Shown here: piece by piece, positions 43,324 through 51,641 of the stretch
How the letters are laid out: each line of letters begins with the position of its first letter
How positions within the stretch are numbered: position 1 is the stretch's first letter
Source: Variovorax paradoxus_P
Lineage (GTDB): Bacteria > Pseudomonadota > Gammaproteobacteria > Burkholderiales > Burkholderiaceae_C
Assembly (NCBI RefSeq): GCF_050627025.1
Contig: NZ_CP192472.1
Length of the DNA: 64,000 bases
Direction: 5' to 3' (one strand)
The notes under the pieces: generated by a model
Told to the model about the DNA's origin: nothing
The model's database searches: none
The model's input: only the letters and a program-made list of their open reading frames with translations
Program-made: the position numbers and the translations under genes

Positions 43324-43344
43324 CTTGCGCATAATTGACGCAAG
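43324..43344. promoter_or_regulatory. Inverted repeat at the oxyR start
   Basis: CTTGCG (43324-43329) and CGCAAG (43339-43344) flank CATAATTGA and end 2 bases before the oxyR ATG. CATAAT (43330-43335) resembles a -10 box, implying a very short leader, and no Shine-Dalgarno is visible. It could be an autoregulatory OxyR site. Confidence 0.4.
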
Positions 43345-43346
43345 CT

Positions 43347-44312
43347 ATGACTCTCACAGAACTCAAATACATCGTCGCAGTAGCCCGCGAACGGCACTTC
43401 GGCAAGGCGGCCGAAGCCTGCTACGTCTCCCAGCCGACGCTGTCGGTGGCCATCAAGAAGCTCGAGGACGAGCTCGAGGTCAAGCTCTTCGAGCGCAGCG
43501 CGGGCGAGGTGACCGTGACGCCGCTGGGCGAGCAGATCGTGCAGCAGGCGCAAAGCGTGCTCGACCAGGCAGCGAGCATCAAGGAAATTGCCAAGCGCGG
43601 AAAAGACCCGCTGGCCGGCCCCCTGAACCTTGGGGTGATCTACACCATTGGCCCCTACCTGCTGCCCGACCTGGTACGCCAGGTGATCGCGCGCACGCCG
43701 CAAATGCCGCTGGTGCTGCAGGAGAATTTCACCGTCAAGCTGCTGGAGATGCTGCGCGCCGGCGAGATCGATTGCGCGATCATGGCCGAGCCTTTTCCCG
43801 ATACCGGGCTGGCAATGGCGCCGCTCTACGACGAGCCGTTCATGGCGGCACTGCCGGCAAAGCACAAGTTTGCTGACCGGGAGTCGGTGACCTCGGACGA
43901 ACTGCAGAACGAAACCATGCTGCTGCTCGGCACGGGCCACTGTTTTCGCGACCATGTACTGGAGGTGTGCCCCGAGTTCGCGCGCTTCTCCAGCAATGCC
44001 GAGGGCATTCGAAAAAGCTTCGAGGGCTCGTCGCTCGAAACCATCAAGCACATGGTGGCATCGGGCATGGGCGTAACGCTGGTGCCGCGCCTCTCGGTAC
44101 CTGCCGAAGCACTCAAGCCGAAGGTCAAGGGCCGCAGGGAGCCCGAGCAGATGGTGCGCTACCTGCCGGTGCGCGACGCGCAGGACCGCGACCCGCCCAC
44201 GCGGCGCGTGGTGCTGGCATGGCGGCGGACCTTCACGCGCTACGAGGCGATTGCCGCCTTGCGCAATGCCATTTATGCGTGCGAGCTGCCGGGCGTCAAG
44301 CGGCTGTCATAA
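43347..44312 (+). CDS. oxyR: Hydrogen peroxide-sensing regulator OxyR
   Basis: A 321-residue LysR-type protein with an N-terminal HTH (ACYVSQPTLSVAIKKLEDEL). The peroxide-sensing pair Cys199 and Cys208 (GHCFRDHVLEVC) is at the same residue numbers as in E. coli OxyR. It lies just after recG, a conserved linkage in Burkholderiales, and before dps, a classic OxyR target. The start MTLTELKY is the family N-terminus; no clear ribosome site precedes it. Confidence 0.95.
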   Translation: MTLTELKYIVAVARERHFGKAAEACYVSQPTLSVAIKKLEDELEVKLFERSAGEVTVTPLGEQIVQQAQSVLDQAASIKEIAKRGKDPLAGPLNLGVIYTIGPYLLPDLVRQVIARTPQMPLVLQENFTVKLLEMLRAGEIDCAIMAEPFPDTGLAMAPLYDEPFMAALPAKHKFADRESVTSDELQNETMLLLGTGHCFRDHVLEVCPEFARFSSNAEGIRKSFEGSSLETIKHMVASGMGVTLVPRLSVPAEALKPKVKGRREPEQMVRYLPVRDAQDRDPPTRRVVLAWRRTFTRYEAIAALRNAIYACELPGVKRLS

Positions 44313-44453
44313 GAACGGAAGTTCGAGAACTTGGCCTACGTGGAGGGCATTCGAATTCATCGATCGCTGGGATAGAGTGACGCTGTTGCGAAGCTGCGGT
44401 CCGGCTTCCAGAATAACGGTGTCCCTTAAAGCTTGAAGAAAGAGTTTCACGCC

Positions 44454-45029
44454 ATGGCAAAAGATTCGAAGAAAACGTCGTCGTCCTCTTCGTCGGGCAA
44501 GGTGCCCAAGAAGGGGGACGCACTGGTAGCCCAGGAGTCGGGCAGCCGCAATGCGCCAATCATCAACATCGGTATCGAGCGCCAGGACCGCGCCGCCATC
44601 GCCGAGGGCCTGAGCCGCGTGCTGGCCGACACCTACACGCTCTATCTCACGACGCACAACTTTCACTGGAACGTGACGGGCCCGCACTTCAACTCGCTGC
44701 ATGCCATGTTCATGACGCAGTACACCGAACTCTGGGGTGCGACCGACATCATTGCCGAGCGCATCCGCGCGCTGGGTCACTACGCGCCCGGTTCCTATGC
44801 CGAGTTCAGCAAGATCGCAACCGTGCCGGATGTGCCGCAAACCCCGCCCAAGGCAATGGAAATGGTGCGCATCCTCGTGAAGGGCCATGAAACCGTGTCG
44901 CGCATTGCGCGCGAGTTCATTCCAGTGGCGGAAGAAGCCGGCGACGACCCAACGGCCGACATGCTGACCGCGCGGTGCACGGTTCACGACCAGACCGCGT
45001 GGATGCTGCGTTCATTGCTCGAAGACTGA
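44454..45029 (+). CDS. dps: DNA-protecting ferritin-like protein Dps
   Basis: A 191-residue Dps. A Lys/Ser-rich N-terminal tail (KDSKKTSSSSSSGKVPKKG) probably binds DNA. The ferroxidase ligands are in NFHWNVTGPHF and the following helix ELWGATDIIAERI. It forms a 12-mer that oxidises iron with peroxide and shields DNA. It follows oxyR by 141 bases and is probably OxyR-induced. An intrinsic hairpin follows at 45055. Confidence 0.95.
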   Translation: MAKDSKKTSSSSSSGKVPKKGDALVAQESGSRNAPIINIGIERQDRAAIAEGLSRVLADTYTLYLTTHNFHWNVTGPHFNSLHAMFMTQYTELWGATDIIAERIRALGHYAPGSYAEFSKIATVPDVPQTPPKAMEMVRILVKGHETVSRIAREFIPVAEEAGDDPTADMLTARCTVHDQTAWMLRSLLED

Positions 45030-45054
45030 GCGGCACGCGCAGCCCGAATCCCGA

Positions 45055-45082
45055 GAGCGGCACAATGGCCGCTCTTTTTTTG
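45055..45082 (+). terminator. Intrinsic terminator after dps
   Basis: AGAGCGGC (45055-45062) and GCCGCTCT (45069-45076) pair around ACAATG, followed by a run of T to 45082. It ends only 8 bases before the ubiA ATG. Confidence 0.85.
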
Positions 45083-45090
45083 CCTGTCGC

Positions 45091-45951
45091 ATGCTCGCCC
45101 GCCGTTTTGCGCTTTATCTCGACCTGATTCGCTGGAACCGCCCTGCCGGTTGGCTGCTGTTGCTCTGGCCCACGCTGGGGGCCCTGTGGTTTGCGGCGGA
45201 GGGGTGGCCGGGCTGGCACCTGCTGGCCGTGTTTGTACTCGGCACCATCCTGATGCGCAGCGCAGGGTGCTGCATCAACGACGTGGCAGATCGCGACTTC
45301 GACCGCCATGTGAAAAGAACCGCGCAACGGCCGGTGACCAGCGGAGCGGTTTCGGTCAAGGAGGCGCTGTCGCTGGGCGCGGTGCTGGCGCTGCTGGCCT
45401 TCGCGCTGGTGCTCACGACCAATCGGGTGACCGTGCTGTGGTCGTTCGCGGCGCTGGCCATCACGCTGGTCTATCCGTTTGCCAAGCGCTTCGTTTCTGT
45501 TCCCCAGGCGGTGCTCGGCATAGCTTTCAGCTTCGGGATTCCGATGGCTTTTGCAGCGGTGCAGTCGAGCGTGCCGGTATTCGCCGCCTGGCTGCTCGCG
45601 GGCAACCTGTTCTGGGTGCTGGCATACGACACCGAATACGCAATGGTCGATCGCGACGACGACCTCAAGATCGGCATGAAGACCTCGGCCATTACGTTCG
45701 GGCGCTTCGATGTGGCCGCGGTCATGGCGAGCTACGGCCTGTTCCTGGCCGTCTGGACCTGGGCCGGAGCCAGCCGGGGCTTGGGCGTGGTGTTTTTTGC
45801 AACGATCGCCATTGCCGCGGCGCAGGCAGCGTGGCATTGGCGGCTGATTCGAGACCGCAGCCGCGACGGATGTTTCAAGGCCTTTCGCCTGAACCACTGG
45901 CTCGGGTTCACAGTGTTCGCCGGTATCGTGGCCGGCTACGCCGTTCGGTAG
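45091..45951 (+). CDS. ubiA: 4-hydroxybenzoate polyprenyltransferase
   Basis: A 286-residue membrane enzyme that prenylates 4-hydroxybenzoate in ubiquinone synthesis. Two Asp-rich motifs bind prenyl diphosphate: NDVADRDFD (about 64-72) and YDTEYAMVDRDDD (about 179-191). About eight or nine membrane helices are visible. The start MLARRFALYLDLIRWNRPAGW fits the family, yet it has no visible ribosome site and lies right behind a terminator. Confidence 0.95.
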   Translation: MLARRFALYLDLIRWNRPAGWLLLLWPTLGALWFAAEGWPGWHLLAVFVLGTILMRSAGCCINDVADRDFDRHVKRTAQRPVTSGAVSVKEALSLGAVLALLAFALVLTTNRVTVLWSFAALAITLVYPFAKRFVSVPQAVLGIAFSFGIPMAFAAVQSSVPVFAAWLLAGNLFWVLAYDTEYAMVDRDDDLKIGMKTSAITFGRFDVAAVMASYGLFLAVWTWAGASRGLGVVFFATIAIAAAQAAWHWRLIRDRSRDGCFKAFRLNHWLGFTVFAGIVAGYAVR

Positions 45952-45967
45952 ACAGACAGGACGCACC

Positions 45968-46435
45968 ATGCTCGAACGCCTTACGCAGAAGGTCGGCCAG
46001 GAAGGCCTGTCCGGATGGCACCTCATCACGCAGGAGATGGTCGACCGGTACGCGGCACTGTCGGGCGACGGCGAGGGCGAATGGATTCATCTCGATCCGG
46101 AGCGCGCCGCACGCGAGGCGAGCTACGGCGGAACGATCGTGCCGGGCTTCTTCCAGGTGTCGCACCTGATCCGGCTGACTGGCGAGGCCATGCGGACGCT
46201 GCTGCCCTTCGATGCGAACCACGCGTTGAACTATGGATTCGACCGGTTGCGCTTCGTCAGGCCGATGCCGGTGGGCGCGCGCTTCCGGGGGCGTGTGCGC
46301 ATTCTCGAGGTGACGCCCAAGCCTGGCGACAGCTTCCTGCTGAAGGAGGAGGTGCTGCTCGAGCTAGAGGACGGCACCGTTACGCTGGCAGCCGAGTGGC
46401 TGGTCTTCCTCGGGCCGCGCGCATTGCCCGCCTGA
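45968..46435 (+). CDS. MaoC family (R)-specific hydratase-like protein
   Basis: A 155-residue single hot-dog domain. The hydratase-2 motif appears as SGDGEGEWIHLDPERAARE followed by YGGTIVPGFF, with the catalytic Asp/His pair in SGD...IHLD. It may hydrate enoyl thioesters or act as a dehydratase on a CoA-bound substrate. It lies 16 bases after ubiA and converges with proC (6 bases). Confidence 0.85.
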   Translation: MLERLTQKVGQEGLSGWHLITQEMVDRYAALSGDGEGEWIHLDPERAAREASYGGTIVPGFFQVSHLIRLTGEAMRTLLPFDANHALNYGFDRLRFVRPMPVGARFRGRVRILEVTPKPGDSFLLKEEVLLELEDGTVTLAAEWLVFLGPRALPA

Positions 46436-46441
46436 CGAGGG

Positions 46442-47299
46442 TCAGGCGCGGCCGAATTCCTCGCCTAATTCGGCGGCGCGTTGCTGGGCTGCACGAATGG
46501 CGGCCTTGAACTTCGCCTTGACGTCGGCGCCTTCAAGCGACGTAAGAGCCGCATAGGTCGTTCCGCCCTTCGACGTCACGCGTTCGCGCAGCACCGACGG
46601 GGGCTCGGTGGCGCTGTGCGCCAGTGCCGACGCGCCGGTGAAGGTGCCGATCGCCAGTCGCAGTGCCTGGTCGGACGAAAGGCCCATCTCCACGCCCGCC
46701 TCGGCCATCGCCTCGATGAAATAGAAGACATAGGCGGGGCCCGAGCCGGACATGGCCGTGACGGCGTCCAGCGCGGCTTCGTCGTCGACCCAGAGCAGTT
46801 CGCCGGTCGGCGCCAGCAATTGCGCGACCAGTGCACGGTCGGCAGCGTCCACGCCGTCGCGTGCGTAGAGGCCGGTCATGCCTCGGCCCACGAGCGCGGG
46901 CGTGTTGGGCATGGCGCGCACCACGCGCTCGCTGCCGAGCCAGCGTGCGATGCTGCCCGACGGAATGCCCGCCGCAACGCTCAAGTGCAACGCGCTTTCG
47001 GCAAAGGCACGAACCGGTCGGGCCGCTTCTGCAAAGGTCTGTGGCTTGACCGCCCACACCACTACCGCGCAGCGTGAGAGGGCTTCGCTCGCCTCTGCGC
47101 GGGCGGTAATGCCGAAGGACTGCGTCAGCTTGGCGCGGGCTTCTTCAAAGGGCTCGACCACCTCGAAGGCGTCCGCGGGCGTGCCTTGCTTGATGAGCCC
47201 GCCGATGATGGCGCTGGCCATGTTGCCCCCGCCGATGAAGGCCACGGGTGGAAGGGGCGCTGGCCCGGTGCGGGGCAGAAAAGTGACTGCAATGGTCAT
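46442..47299 (-). CDS. proC: Pyrroline-5-carboxylate reductase
   Basis: A 285-residue enzyme, the last step of proline synthesis. The N-terminal Rossmann site is VAFIGGGNMASAIIGGL, then AVKPQTF, MPNTPALVGRGMTGL, and the C-terminal signature AMSGSGPAYVFYFIEAM with KGGTTYAAL. The ATG at 47299 overlaps the stop of the upstream phytase-like esterase gene, so the two are coupled. Confidence 0.95.
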   Translation of the reverse strand: MTIAVTFLPRTGPAPLPPVAFIGGGNMASAIIGGLIKQGTPADAFEVVEPFEEARAKLTQSFGITARAEASEALSRCAVVVWAVKPQTFAEAARPVRAFAESALHLSVAAGIPSGSIARWLGSERVVRAMPNTPALVGRGMTGLYARDGVDAADRALVAQLLAPTGELLWVDDEAALDAVTAMSGSGPAYVFYFIEAMAEAGVEMGLSSDQALRLAIGTFTGASALAHSATEPPSVLRERVTSKGGTTYAALTSLEGADVKAKFKAAIRAAQQRAAELGEEFGRA

Positions 47300-48474
47300 G
47301 GTCGGTCGGTGTATTCGAATGCCGCGAACTGGGTTGTCTGCAGCGGGTTGAAATTGTCGTCGCTCACCACCACCAGCATGCGCTTGCCGTTCGGCAGTGT
47401 CGGGCCCCAGCACATGCCTTCGGTGTTGTCGAGGCGCGAAAGGCCCAGCGAGGCGAAGTCGGCAATCAGCGTCTTCTCGGCGGGGCGATGGTTGCCCGTG
47501 GCGAGCACATCGGTAGTCAGCACGTCGGCGGCGTCACGGGTGTTGATCTCGTACAGGCGCAGCGAGTTTCCGGCGCCGGCCGCGTAGGCTCGTTCGAGCA
47601 CCAGCATGCGGTCTGAATCGAGCATCAGGACTTCGCTGACGCCGTTGTCGGCATGGCTGCCGGGAATGAGCGGCCGCAGCGGAATCGCGTCGGGAACATA
47701 GGCGATCTGGCGAATGGCCTGGCCAGTTTGCAAATTGACCTGTGTCAGCCGGCAGGGGCCTCCCGCCGCCCGGGTGGTGGGTACCGGACCGTCCTGGATC
47801 AGCGCGTTTTCCATCGCGAGCCAGGCGTGGTGTCCGTCTGGCGTGAGTGCAAGGCCTTCGAAGCCCAGATTGTCGCGCGGGCCGCGCTGCCGTGCCGGAT
47901 CTGGGGTGAACATGGCCGGCAGCGCGAATTCACGCAGCAGCCGGCCGTCGCGTGTCGACTCGTAGAGAGCCGGCCCGAACCCGCGCACCACATCGCCTTC
48001 GCTGACCCAGAGCAGGGTGCCAGTGTCAGGGCGCAGGCGCAGCGACTCGGGATCCGGAATGGCCGTCCCGGGCTCGGCACGGCGACGAGCGGGCCAAGGC
48101 GCACCGCCCGTCCGTTGCAGCTGCACCACATCCTTCGGCTCCGGCGGCTTGAGCCAAGGCGCTGGCCAAGTGGCCGTGTAGAAGCGTGCGGGGTTCAAGT
48201 CTGATCGATCATCGCTGAGTAGCAAGTACTCGCTTCTTTGGGGGTCGTGGTCGATTCCCGAGAGGCCGCCACCCGTGGTGCCTTGTATATTCGGCCGATG
48301 CGGCCAGTGCGCCTCCGCGATACGGCGCAACCGGCCTGCATCCGGCAACGGCGGCGCCGGACTGCCGCAGCCCCCCAGCCCAGGCCCGGCAATAGCAGCC
48401 GCAACGCCGGCCCGAAGCAACCGGCGGCGCTTGGGCGAAAAGGCTTGCTGGCTGGTTGGATAAAGGGCGTGCAC
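47296..48474 (-). CDS. Phytase-like esterase (esterase-like activity of phytase family), exported
   Basis: A 392-residue protein if it starts at GTG 48474. An ATG at 48543 gives 415 residues but delays the signal sequence. SPKRRRLLRAG followed by a hydrophobic stretch and GGC looks like a Tat-type lipoprotein signal. The body has beta-propeller segments GGLSGIDHD, LLLSDDRSD, IPDPESLRL, GFEGLALTPDG and LERAYAAGAGN, typical of the phytase-like esterase family. The substrate is unknown. It overlaps proC by four bases. Confidence 0.82.
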   Translation of the reverse strand: MHALYPTSQQAFSPKRRRLLRAGVAAAIAGPGLGGCGSPAPPLPDAGRLRRIAEAHWPHRPNIQGTTGGGLSGIDHDPQRSEYLLLSDDRSDLNPARFYTATWPAPWLKPPEPKDVVQLQRTGGAPWPARRRAEPGTAIPDPESLRLRPDTGTLLWVSEGDVVRGFGPALYESTRDGRLLREFALPAMFTPDPARQRGPRDNLGFEGLALTPDGHHAWLAMENALIQDGPVPTTRAAGGPCRLTQVNLQTGQAIRQIAYVPDAIPLRPLIPGSHADNGVSEVLMLDSDRMLVLERAYAAGAGNSLRLYEINTRDAADVLTTDVLATGNHRPAEKTLIADFASLGLSRLDNTEGMCWGPTLPNGKRMLVVVSDDNFNPLQTTQFAAFEYTDRP

Positions 48475-48517
48475 GCCGCCAAGTCTAGTTCCAGCGCATT
48501 CCGGACCCAGAAGGCAG

Positions 48518-48546
48518 TTGACACCCTTTTGTCTGCGTGCCACAAT
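48518..48546 (+). promoter_or_regulatory. Strong sigma70 promoter of the spc operon
   Basis: A perfect -35 TTGACA (48518-48523), an exact 17-base spacer and a -10 CACAAT (48541-48546, four of six matches). It is about 140 bases upstream of rplN and oriented toward it. Confidence 0.8.
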
Positions 48547-48551
48547 CGCTG

Positions 48552-48689
48552 GCTTCGCTTCAAAAAGGCGAAGCTTTCAGCCCAAAGCGGAAGTGCCTCG
48601 AGTGGTTCGAGGTGCGGACGACGGGCCCAAGACTGACCGCAGCGTCTCCCTCCTGGAGGCGCATCGGTACAAGTTGGGAACTACTAGCA
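48552..48689 (+). promoter_or_regulatory. Structured 5' leader of rplN
   Basis: The leader contains a hairpin GCTTCGC/GCGAAGC (48552-48574), a second CCTCGA/TCGAGG hairpin (48595-48611) and CCTCCTGGAGG. No attenuator T-run follows, so it may be a ribosomal-protein feedback target or only an mRNA-stability structure. Confidence 0.4.
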
Positions 48690-49058
48690 ATGATCCAAAC
48701 TGAATCCCGGCTCGAAGTGGCCGACAACACAGGCGCGAAGTCCGTCCTGTGTATCAAGGTGCTCGGTGGCTCCAAGCGGCGTTATGCCAGCGTGGGCGAC
48801 GTCATCAAGGTCAGCATCAAGGAAGCCGCTCCGCGTGGTCGCGTCAAGAAGGGCGAGATCTACAGTGCAGTGGTGGTCCGCACCGCCAAGGGCATCCGTC
48901 GCGCCGACGGCTCCCTCGTCAAATTCGATGGCAACGCAGCTGTGTTGCTCAACGCCAAGCTGGAGCCGATCGGCACCCGCATCTTCGGACCGGTGACGCG
49001 CGAGCTGCGCACCGAAAAGTTCATGAAGATCGTGTCGCTGGCCCCCGAAGTTCTGTAA
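48690..49058 (+). CDS. rplN: Large ribosomal subunit protein uL14
   Basis: A 122-residue protein, exact family length, beginning MIQTESRLEVADNTGAKSV. It binds 23S rRNA near the 30S interface. It is the first gene of the spc operon here, and rpsQ does not precede it; a divergent esterase gene does instead. Confidence 0.98.
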   Translation: MIQTESRLEVADNTGAKSVLCIKVLGGSKRRYASVGDVIKVSIKEAAPRGRVKKGEIYSAVVVRTAKGIRRADGSLVKFDGNAAVLLNAKLEPIGTRIFGPVTRELRTEKFMKIVSLAPEVL

Positions 49059-49071
49059 GGACAACAACGCC

Positions 49072-49404
49072 ATGAACAAGATTCGCAAAGGCGACCAGGT
49101 CATCGTGTTGGCCGGGCGCGACAAAGGCAAGCGCGGCGTCGTCTCGCTGCGCAAGGACGATTCGCACCTCGTCGTCGAGGGCGTGAACATCGTCAAGAAG
49201 CACGCCAAGCCGAACCCCCTCAAGGGTACGACCGGCGGCATCGTCGAGAAGACCATGCCCATCCACCAATCCAACGTGGCGATCTTCAATGCCGCGACCG
49301 GCAAGGCCGATCGCGTGGGCATCAAGATCACCCAGGGTGCTGACGGCAAGCGCGTGGCTGTTCGCGTCTTCAAGTCCAGCGGCGACGAAATCAAGTTCGC
49401 CTAA
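49072..49404 (+). CDS. rplX: Large ribosomal subunit protein uL24
   Basis: A 110-residue protein with the KOW motif near the N-terminus (KGDQVIVLAGRDKGKRG). It is an assembly initiator of the 50S subunit. AAGGA precedes the ATG, 13 bases after rplN. Confidence 0.98.
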   Translation: MNKIRKGDQVIVLAGRDKGKRGVVSLRKDDSHLVVEGVNIVKKHAKPNPLKGTTGGIVEKTMPIHQSNVAIFNAATGKADRVGIKITQGADGKRVAVRVFKSSGDEIKFA

Positions 49405-49415
49405 GAGGTACTCAC

Positions 49416-49955
49416 ATGGCACGTCTCCAACAACACTATCGCGAAAAGATCGCGAAAGACCTGACGGAAAAGTTCGGCTACAAGTCGCCGATGCAGGTCC
49501 CCCGCCTCACCAAGATCACCCTGAACATGGGTGTGGGTGAAGCTGTCGCCGACAAGAAGGTTCTCGACAACGCTGTCGCCGACCTCACCAAGATCGCCGG
49601 CCAGAAGCCCGTGGTCACCAAGTCGAAGAAGGCTATCGCCGGTTTCAAGATCCGCGAAAACCAGCCTATCGGCTGCATGGTCACGCTGCGTGGCGTGCAG
49701 ATGTATGAGTTCCTGGACCGTTTCGTGACCATCGCGCTGCCGCGTGTTCGCGACTTCCGCGGCATCTCCGGCCGTGCGTTCGACGGCCGTGGCAACTACA
49801 ACATCGGCGTCAAGGAACAGATCATTTTCCCTGAGATCGAATACGACAAGGTCGATGCCCTGCGCGGTCTCAATATCAGCATCACGACGACGGCCAAGAC
49901 CGACGAAGAAGCCAAGGCGCTTCTCGCTGGTTTCCGTTTCCCGTTCAAGAACTGA
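49416..49955 (+). CDS. rplE: Large ribosomal subunit protein uL5
   Basis: A 179-residue 5S rRNA-binding protein. The segments VPRLTKITLNMGVGEA and RDFRGISGRAFDGRGNYN are diagnostic. In E. coli the S8 repressor target lies near this gene's start; I could not verify that structure here. Confidence 0.98.
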   Translation: MARLQQHYREKIAKDLTEKFGYKSPMQVPRLTKITLNMGVGEAVADKKVLDNAVADLTKIAGQKPVVTKSKKAIAGFKIRENQPIGCMVTLRGVQMYEFLDRFVTIALPRVRDFRGISGRAFDGRGNYNIGVKEQIIFPEIEYDKVDALRGLNISITTTAKTDEEAKALLAGFRFPFKN

Positions 49956-49963
49956 GGTGATCT

Positions 49964-50269
49964 GTGGCTAAAGCATCTTTGATCCAGCGCGAACTCAAGC
50001 GCGACAAGCTGGTCGCCAAGTACGCTGCTAAGCACGCGGAACTGAAGGCAATTTCCAACGACGTGAAGAAGAGCGACGAAGAGCGCGCTGCTGCCCGCCT
50101 GGGTCTGCAAAAGCTCCCGCGCAACGCGAACCCCACGCGTCAGCGCAACCGCTGCGAAATCACCGGTCGCCCCCGTGGCACCTTCCGTCAATTCGGTCTG
50201 GCCCGCGCCAAGATCCGCGAACTGGCTTTCAATGGCGACATCCCCGGTGTCACCAAGGCCAGCTGGTAA
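49964..50269 (+). CDS. rpsN: Small ribosomal subunit protein uS14 (zinc-independent form)
   Basis: A 101-residue long-form S14 with a GTG start (GTGGCTAAAGC). It ends with RFRQFGLARAKIREL-like residues (TFRQFGLARAKIREL) and PGVTKASW. It lacks the CxxC pairs of the zinc form, as usual in proteobacteria. Confidence 0.97.
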   Translation: MAKASLIQRELKRDKLVAKYAAKHAELKAISNDVKKSDEERAAARLGLQKLPRNANPTRQRNRCEITGRPRGTFRQFGLARAKIRELAFNGDIPGVTKASW

Positions 50270-50289
50270 GCCAGGCAGGAGCAAACAAC

Positions 50290-50685
50290 ATGAGCATGAG
50301 TGATCCCATTGCCGACCTGCTGACGCGTATCCGTAACGCGCAGATGGTGGCGAAGCCCACTGTGTCGGTCCCGTCTTCCAAGGTGAAGATCGCGATCTCG
50401 CAGGTCCTGAAGGACGAAGGCTACATCGACGGTTTCCAGGTCAAGACCGAAGACGGCAAGTCCGAACTCGTTATTACCCTGAAGTACTACGCTGGCCGTC
50501 CGGTCATCGAGCGCATTGAGCGCGTGAGCCGTCCTGGCCTGCGCGTCTACAAGGCCAGCGCTTCCATTCCGCAAGTCCAGAACGGCCTCGGCGTTGCAAT
50601 CGTCACGACCCCCAAGGGCGTGATGACGGACCGCAAGGCACGCGCTACCGGTGTCGGTGGCGAAGTGCTGTGCTACGTCGCCTAA
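50290..50685 (+). CDS. rpsH: Small ribosomal subunit protein uS8
   Basis: A 131-residue 16S rRNA-binding protein and the likely translational repressor of the spc operon. The N-terminus SDPIADLLTRIRNAQ and the C-terminal GVGGEVLCYVA are typical. AGGAG lies upstream. ATG 50296 is an equally possible start. Confidence 0.98.
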   Translation: MSMSDPIADLLTRIRNAQMVAKPTVSVPSSKVKIAISQVLKDEGYIDGFQVKTEDGKSELVITLKYYAGRPVIERIERVSRPGLRVYKASASIPQVQNGLGVAIVTTPKGVMTDRKARATGVGGEVLCYVA

Positions 50686-50709
50686 CCGAGACATCGAGGA
50701 GTAACTGAA

Positions 50710-51243
50710 ATGTCCCGAGTAGGAAAAATGCCGATCACCATCCCCGCAGGCGTGGATGTGTCGATCAAGGAAGACCAGATCAGCGTCAAGGGTACGGGCG
50801 GCACGCTCAACCTCGCGCGCAATGCACTGGTCAAGATCGTCAGCAATGACGGCAAGCTGAATTTCGAACCCGCCAACGAATCGCGTGAAGCGAACGCGAT
50901 GAGCGGCACGATCCGTCAGCTGGTGAACAACATGGTGGTTGGCGTGACCAAGGGTTTCGAAAAGAAGCTCAACCTGGTCGGCGTCGGCTACAAGGCTGCA
51001 GCGTCCAACAACAAGTTGAACCTGCAAGTCGGCTACTCGCACCCGGTCAACATCGACATGCCGCAAGGCATCACGGTGGCCACCGCGACCCCGACCGAAA
51101 TCGTGATCAAGGGTGCTGACCGTCAGCGCGTTGGTCAAATCGCCGCTGAGATCCGCGCTGTTCGTCCGCCTGAGCCTTACAAGGGCAAGGGCATCCGTTA
51201 TTCGGACGAGAAGATCGTGATCAAAGAGACCAAGAAGAAGTAA
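50710..51243 (+). CDS. rplF: Large ribosomal subunit protein uL6
   Basis: A 177-residue protein beginning MSRVGKMPITIPAGVDV and ending near PEPYKGKGIRYSDE. It has two similar domains and binds near the sarcin-ricin loop. Confidence 0.98.
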   Translation: MSRVGKMPITIPAGVDVSIKEDQISVKGTGGTLNLARNALVKIVSNDGKLNFEPANESREANAMSGTIRQLVNNMVVGVTKGFEKKLNLVGVGYKAAASNNKLNLQVGYSHPVNIDMPQGITVATATPTEIVIKGADRQRVGQIAAEIRAVRPPEPYKGKGIRYSDEKIVIKETKKK

Positions 51244-51254
51244 GGGGCAGCAAA

Positions 51255-51623
51255 ATGATGTTGACCAAAAAAGCACAGCGTCTTCGCCGCTCGCGTCAGA
51301 CCCGCATTCGCATCGCGACGCAGGGCGTGGCCCGTCTGACGGTGAACCGCACCAACCTGCACATCTATGCCACCGTCATCTCCGACGACGGCACCAAGGT
51401 GATCGCCACCGCATCGACGGCCGAAGCCGAAGTGCGTTCGGCACTCGGCGGCTCGGGCAAGGGTGGCAATGCCGCCGCTGCAACGGCCATCGGCAAGCGC
51501 ATCGCTGAAAAGGCGAAGGCTGCCGGCGTCGAGAAGGTCGCCTTCGACCGCGCAGGTTTTGCGTACCACGGCCGCGTCAAGGCGCTGGCCGAGGCGGCCC
51601 GCGAAGCCGGTCTGCAGTTCTAA
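51255..51623 (+). CDS. rplR: Large ribosomal subunit protein uL18
   Basis: A 122-residue 5S rRNA-binding protein with a basic N-terminus (KKAQRLRRSRQTRIRI) and the C-terminal FDRAGFAYHGRVKALAEAAR. Two adjacent ATGs (51255, 51258) are possible starts. Confidence 0.97.
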   Translation: MMLTKKAQRLRRSRQTRIRIATQGVARLTVNRTNLHIYATVISDDGTKVIATASTAEAEVRSALGGSGKGGNAAAATAIGKRIAEKAKAAGVEKVAFDRAGFAYHGRVKALAEAAREAGLQF

Positions 51624-51641
51624 CCGGACACGAGATTCAAA

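Noticed and set aside
44313..44453. An OxyR binding site upstream of dps
   Set aside because: GATAG-like pieces occur, but I could not find the tandem ATAG/CTAT pattern with proper spacing, so no site is annotated.
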